A stretch of DNA of 64,000 nt, taken from Actinomucor elegans (Eukaryota > Mucoromycota > Mucoromycetes > Mucorales > Mucoraceae). Position 1 is the stretch's first letter. Every line of letters starts with the position of its first letter. The notes under the pieces were generated by a model. It saw only the letters and a list, made by a program, of their open reading frames with translations, was not told where the DNA came from and ran no database searches. Positions 58,691-64,000 of the stretch are shown here, in pieces. The stretch spans positions 3,286,001 through 3,350,000 of the forward strand of contig JAMSLZ010000001.1 in assembly GCA_026027325.1 (NCBI GenBank), written 5' to 3'. The position numbers and the translations under genes were made by a program.

Positions 58691-59976
58691 CAGGTCAGTA
58701 TCCTTAAGATGCCATTTTTTTATACTGATTTTTCCCTCTAGCATTTACACAAATGAAAACTGCTCTTGCATAACTTGTAAGTACTGGATGATAATGGTTG
58801 ATGATTGCTATGAGAAGGAAAAGCTCAAAAAAATCATTTTAAATGTAACATATAGTATATCGCTCTAACAATTCAAAGTGGAGACTACTTTGATAGATTG
58901 ATATGAAAAGTTATTTATTAGAATGAGCGTAATTTTTTGGATTTAAAAACAAATAATAGTTCCAATAGATGCAATAATATACTCTGGGCACGTATTGGCG
59001 ATCTTCTCGCAGTTGTGATTGAACCAGCCAATGAAAGTGCCCTATTAAAGTTTATTTGGCTAAATAGCTTTATTACACTTATAGCAAGTGTCTAGACGTA
59101 ATCAACCATAATTCTCTACCAAGCTTAGAAGTAATTGGATTAAAGTGCACTTGACCGTTGCTTAAGGGCTCTTTAATTAAAGAAAATGCCTCTGGAAAGT
59201 ACCAGTAATTCTGCTCTGGACCTACAAGAATTTAATAAGCGGAAATCCATGGCATCCTCAATAACCATTCTTGACACTACAAAATCTTCTTTATATCGGC
59301 AGTTAGCGACAATCAGTATTACTGTGATTATACTTTATTTTACCGACATATGCATTTTCATATGAACTATATAAATTGATCGATCCCTCAATGGATCTCA
59401 CTGGGAAGTCCCATATGACAAACAGTATAATAGATTCAGAGCTAGCCGCTAAATCGGTTACAATTGTAGTACAATGAATCTAGTAGACCTAATAACAATT
59501 GATTTTTACATGCCATAGATTTCATATATTCTGATCTATAGATTTTTTTTTATCAATCTCGGTATGATGTCGAATTTAATTAATATTATATGTCTCGAAT
59601 GAGTTATTGCATCTACTAGGGCTTCAAGAATACTCATCAATAGCATAGATAAACAAAACAAAAAAAGAAAAAAAGCTGCTTTGTACCTAGATACCTTTCA
59701 CCTTAACGTTTACCCGTTTAAGACTATATCCTTCTAGCAAATTTTAATAGGTGATTTTATGTTAAAATATTGCAGAATATCATTACTATTGTCCTTTTTC
59801 AAGCCCTATTGAGTATACTGGTTGCATGAAGTAATCTAGTTTTCTCAGAACGAATATCATTCATCTTACCAATCTCATGAGTTGTACTTTCTGAGTTTTT
59901 AAAATCTTCATTTGCCAAGCTTTTCTAGTGAATAGGTAGTGTCTCCGCTTACCCGTTGTCTTGTTTCAGTTACCAT

Positions 59977-60012
<36 letters not shown>

Positions 60013-61891
60013 GATCACAGCACTGGTAGCTGTATTACTTTGACAGATGATAGAAGTCTAGAGTACAACTGATGACCTATGGGGGTTTAGAGATCCGATG
60101 ATATCACAAACAAAAGCGTGATGTGGTGGTGGCGTTTTAACCGCCTAAAATAGCATTTAAATGAGGCTTTTTTCATTCTACACGAATATGGAATGAACCG
60201 CTTAAAACATTTTGAAACAATAGGCCCCACGTTATATCTGGATAGTAAAATAAAGACAATTAATTATTCTTACTTGGTGTGGTGTATGTACATTCAAGAA
60301 GAAAAAACATGAAACTCTTTTGTTACCTAGAGTATTCACAACAACAACCAACCAGTCAACCTACGCACGTGAATCATGGATACGGGGAACTGCCATTTAG
60401 GCTATTTTTATTCGTAGACATTCCGGCTACATATAGTGTTTGATAATACCCTAACAAATAAAATGTACACTAATATGCCCTCTGGTTCCTTACGATCTAC
60501 AACAATAATTCATATCAATATAGACATATAGACAGTTTTTTTTAGCGGCTTATCTTGTTGACTAAGCCCAGTAAGACAATAACGTTTTAGTACCTGAACT
60601 TTAATCATCTGAATGGGGAAAAAGAGCAGTCAGTGTTATTCAAGTCGATCTGTCTTTTGAACCAGTCACGTCATTCGTAACTGTATTTGAATTTAGAAGT
60701 TTCAAATGATGCTGCTTTGTCAATTGAGTACAAAGGCGCAGGCTCTCAGCTCCGTTGTACATTTTTTTCCTTCTTGGATGGATACAGAACAAACAAGTAA
60801 GAGTTTATTTTTTTTAAAAAAAAAGAGATCGGTTGCTTATGATATACACAACTGCTTGAATCTATAGCCAGTATTTTTTTTTATGAAATAGATACTGTTA
60901 CATCTAGGAAACCTTATGCATGCTTTACGGAAATTGAAAGTTGCTTTGTGGGATTTTGATGTTACCGAGATTTTTTTCTTTTGGTTACACTCAAAAAGTA
61001 AAAATGTTTGAAGATTTCTAGACTGATGATGAGTTCTTATGACCACACATTCTTTCTCTCAGCTTTCTACAAAGTATATTTATATACCTTCCTCTTGGCC
61101 ATGAGATAAGAAATCTATATATATATATGTGTATACATATATGTATTAAAAAAGTAGTACTTAACAAAGAAAGAACAGAGGTCATACGTTTTTTTCCAAT
61201 AGATAACATCTATTTTTATAAAGAACCTCTTAACGGACGAGAAGCTCATAAAGGAAAATTGTTGTAATGATACGACGAGTCATGATAAGAAGCAAAGAAG
61301 TATAGCATGAAGCAAACGGGTTACCATGTAAATTATGCTACTGTGCGCGTAAAAAATCTATTCCTGTATCTGCAGAACCAAATAAGGTAATCAGTTTTCA
61401 CAGCCACCACAGTTTCTCTTTTCAAACCCCAAAAGCTTAGAAAAACGTCATAAGTTCTATATGATCTATCCATGAGATACATATATACATTATATTGAAA
61501 GCAACAACAAAAAAAGTTCTTTATATGTACTATATCAAACTTGTAGTTTCATAGGTTTATAATAGATTATGCTTTCATTTGTTATTGTTACCTATTGTTT
61601 ACTGGAGTTTCTTACTCTGGCTGATATATTTTGAACAATCCAAGATTAGTATGTGTGTGCGGTTTTAGTACTACAATACTAAGAAAAGCAACATTTTGAG
61701 CCCATTTTTTTTTTTTTTTTTTTTTTTGCAAGTTAATACAACGCTGAAAGTTTTTTTTGTTTTATTTACAGTAAATAGGTCTTTTTTTTGGAGGATAATA
61801 AAATACAAACTACGGAAAGGAAAGGGCAGGGTATGAACAAAATGATATATATATATAAGATTACTTAAATAAAGAAAAAGAATGCAAAAAG
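55842..61891. other. 6-kb spacer, no gene supported
   Basis: The left end is the J-protein promoter. Dispersed-repeat copies lie at about 56250-56310 and 57938-57995 (plus) and 59551-59580 (minus). Long T-runs are at 58660-58686 (27), 59979-60011 (33) and about 61707-61728 (22). A GC-rich near-palindrome GGAGGGCGGCCGCTCCC occurs at 57719-57735, isolated in AT-rich DNA. Nothing resembling an exon with clean splice ends was found, but short-exon genes could be missed. Confidence 0.45.
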
Positions 61892-62827
61892 TTACAAATG
61901 TACACCAGTACAGCCGTTTTCCATGCGCAAGTGTCTATTTAACGCATCCATACGGGCAAAGGATTTGTGACAGTGGTGGCAAGCATAAGGGCGGATACCC
62001 CAATGCAACTTTTCGTGTCTATTACGGTCGTGTTGTCTAGCAAACTTTCTACCACAATGCGAGCAAGCATAAGGGCGTTCGGAAGTATGTGTGCGCATAT
62101 GTGATGTGAGGTTGTAAGGGCGAGTAAATGATCTTCCGCAATCATTATGTTGACAAACATAGAGTGCGCCTTCAATAGGTGCTTTTTTGTCTTCAACAGT
62201 AGTAGTGGTAGCAGTAGCAGCAGCAAGGGCAGCAGCGACGGCCTTTTTGTTGGCAACCTTGTTCTTGACGCCTTTACCACGACCGCGACGGGTAGGACCA
62301 GTTGATTTAGTTACCTTATTTGTCTTTTTGTTTTTGAGAGTAGCTGCTTCAAGTACTGGAGATGAAGGCACAGAGGAGTTGGTAGTGGATTGAGAAGATG
62401 ATAGGCCTTCAGACAAGACTTCCGGTGAAGCGGCACGGGAATAAGTCCAATGAGACCAGTTTGTTTCCTTGAATTGATATGTCTTTTCAGGCATATTTAA
62501 TGCAGCTTCGTGTTCAGCAATGAATTGATCTACTAATTCAATAGCAGGTGCTTTATGAGAATAGAATTCAGGCACCAACATGGAAGTAAGAACATCATAT
62601 TGACCAAGAGGAGGCACCATGACCATAGCATCCAAGAATTGTTGTTGTTGTTGTTGATAGGCCATTTCATTCGATTCAGGTGGACTGGGATAAAACTGAT
62701 TCATCTTGTCATCAACCGGAAAGTTCAATAAAGAATTATCAAGATGATGAAGAGATGTAAGGTAGTTTTGATATTGATCTGATGGAGGTGATGAAAAAAT
62801 ATCTTGATGATAAAAGGTACTGTTCAT
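61892..62827 (-). CDS. Crz1-like C2H2 zinc-finger transcription factor
   Basis: A single exon of 311 residues. Three zinc fingers form the C-terminus: YVCQHNDCGRSF...H (225-247), YACSHCGRKF...H (255-275) and YACHHCHKSF ending H-x6-C (283-306, a C2HC form). The linkers and phrases FTRPYNLTSHMRTHTSERPY and FARQHDRNRHEKLH match the fungal Crz1/Prz1 type, the calcineurin-activated regulator of calcium and cation stress. A basic block (RRGRGKGVKNK, 180-190) precedes the fingers and can act as a nuclear signal. The N-terminal part has a polyQ run (58-63), Ser/Thr-rich 141-157 and a PAIELV at 94-99 that loosely resembles a calcineurin-docking PxIxIT site. The yeast protein (678 residues) is far longer. 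The subfamily call is moderate; the zinc-finger call is certain. Confidence 0.85.
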   Translation of the reverse strand: MNSTFYHQDIFSSPPSDQYQNYLTSLHHLDNSLLNFPVDDKMNQFYPSPPESNEMAYQQQQQQFLDAMVMVPPLGQYDVLTSMLVPEFYSHKAPAIELVDQFIAEHEAALNMPEKTYQFKETNWSHWTYSRAASPEVLSEGLSSSQSTTNSSVPSSPVLEAATLKNKKTNKVTKSTGPTRRGRGKGVKNKVANKKAVAAALAAATATTTTVEDKKAPIEGALYVCQHNDCGRSFTRPYNLTSHMRTHTSERPYACSHCGRKFARQHDRNRHEKLHWGIRPYACHHCHKSFARMDALNRHLRMENGCTGVHL

Positions 62828-64000
62828 TTTTATTAAAGTAAGTGTATTGTTATGAAGAGAAGAGCTTTTTTTTTAAAAGAGTATTTTGTTGAAGAAAGAA
62901 GGAAAAAAAATAAGTAATAGGTAGTTCTTTTTATACAAGTGCGCAAGTGCGCAAGGTGTATTTTTAGGCTTTTTGTGTTTTTGTGTTTTTGTGTTTTTTT
63001 TTTCAATGTGTAACTGCTATCGGAAACAGTTGTAGTACAAAGAGGGTACTTTGTATTCAGATGACCGCTACCTTTTGGCACTTTTGTTCTTCAGCACATT
63101 CATTCGCAGATATAAATATACCAGAGTTAAAGTAAGCTTTGCAGCCAAGAGTTTTAGCAAGTTAATTCATGGAAAGCAATTTAGACGCGTAGAATATGCG
63201 CTTAGAGCACAGAAATAAGTGTACAACAAGTGTAATAGCTATCAAATAGACTATTCCAGATTCATACATGGTAATTCAGTTTGTAAGCCACCTCCGTTTT
63301 CCTATTTGGGGTCTGCTTTCTACGGCCTACCTTAATCAAGCAAAATATGGCATCATGACTTGGAATGAATAAAATGATCCATTGCTGTCAAGACAATATA
63401 TGGATGCCACCAAATAACAGTAGCAATCATTTCGGTATATCTATGTGCGCAGTGTTTCAAAGCATAATGACTAGACAACACATAAACCAATAGAGATAGT
63501 GCTATTCTGTTTCTTTTGGGTGTATGACAATACTTTCTTTGTCCGTTCCTTTTGATCTTGTATCGCACTTTCTATTGTTTGGTTCTATGTGTTACTATCA
63601 TTATCTACAATTAAAACATTAAAAACAGCAATGCAGTCAGTGTTTGCTCTGGCATAAATTATTCAACTCTCCAAAAAACTAATGCATACATTTCTATTGT
63701 CGTTCATATCCATCTCTCAAAGCTATCGTACATTTGAAAGCTTGGATATCAAACTGTTGTGCAACCGTAACATCTGCAACGTGGATTCTGATGGTAGATT
63801 GATAAAGAACAGTGCAGGGTTATCCCTCGACAAAAAAAGGGCTTCTTTTTGCCCCTAGGAATTATACATATGTATATACCTTTTTAAGAATACAAATCGA
63901 TTTTATCTTTACAATTTATTACTGCATTCTTTCGTTATGAAAAAAAAAGCAGGTTCATGTGTCTATTGTCTAGTAGAATCAATCCCAGCATCACGCCTCA
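62828..64000. other. Promoter region of the zinc-finger gene and right-edge spacer
   Basis: Upstream of 62827 there is a direct GTGCGCAAG repeat (62940-62957) and three to four GTGTTTTT units (about 62970-62999). No gene is supported to the window end; a minus-strand frame at 63353-63568 shows no domain. Confidence 0.45.

Noticed and set aside
1..64000. CRISPR array, rRNA operon, prophage or virus-derived genes
   Set aside because: No regularly spaced identical repeats with unique spacers, no rRNA-like conserved stretches and no recognisable viral or retrotransposon proteins were found; gene structures with spliceosomal introns show a eukaryotic genome.

Overview
The window looks like nuclear DNA of an early-diverging fungus, most likely a Mucorales-type member of Mucoromycota. 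This is inferred from gene content and style, not from a database match. The DNA is AT-rich, introns are short (about 45-180 bp, mostly 47-70) with GTAAGT-like donors and CTAAC/CTAAT branch sites, homopolymer A/T tracts are frequent, and the proteins are fungal: a type IID (ENA) P-type ATPase, Zim17, the Caf16 ABC ATPase, an Sso-type syntaxin and branchpoint-bridging protein. Exon joins below were built by hand from the sequence and checked for reading phase.

Layout. 1-9.2 kb: CAF16 and a TMEM135-like membrane protein, then about 5 kb of repeat-bearing spacer with a near-perfect 220-bp inverted repeat. 9.2-17 kb: a dense cluster holding a small zinc-ribbon protein, glutaminyl-tRNA synthetase (-), a CDP-diacylglycerol synthase homologue with a missing N-terminus (+), Zim17 (-) and a nine-exon secreted phospholipase-B-like SGNH hydrolase (-). 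17-25.6 kb: gene-poor, dominated by a candidate 4-kb element bounded by 200-bp terminal inverted repeats. 25.6-31.8 kb: ENA ATPase (-) and branchpoint-bridging protein (+) diverging from one 0.9-kb promoter region. 32-41 kb: accessory region with a small unrecognised family of multi-pass membrane proteins (two clear duplicates and a diverged third) plus relic-like exons. 41.5-45.6 kb: an orphan protein, threonine deaminase and eEF1B-beta, all on +. 48.4-51.1 kb: Sso-type t-SNARE (+) and a bHLH regulator (-). 51-62 kb: mostly spacer with a six-exon J-domain protein. 61.9-62.8 kb: a Crz1-like C2H2 regulator (-).

The recognised genes are mostly single-copy housekeeping functions: translation (GlnRS, eEF1B-beta), splicing (BBP), mitochondrial protein import (Zim17), phospholipid metabolism (CDS, PLB), amino-acid synthesis (ILV1), exocytosis (Sso) and ion homeostasis (ENA plus a Crz1-like factor). 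There is no operon-like organisation. ENA and the Crz1-like gene are linked only functionally, since in yeast Crz1 activates ENA1, and they lie 33 kb apart. The most novel material is non-genic or orphan: a dispersed repeat family spread through most spacers, the fold-back and TIR elements, a 188-bp degenerate tandem repeat, and the membrane-protein family at 34.5-40.7 kb. No rRNA, complete tRNA, CRISPR array or recognisable transposase was found.
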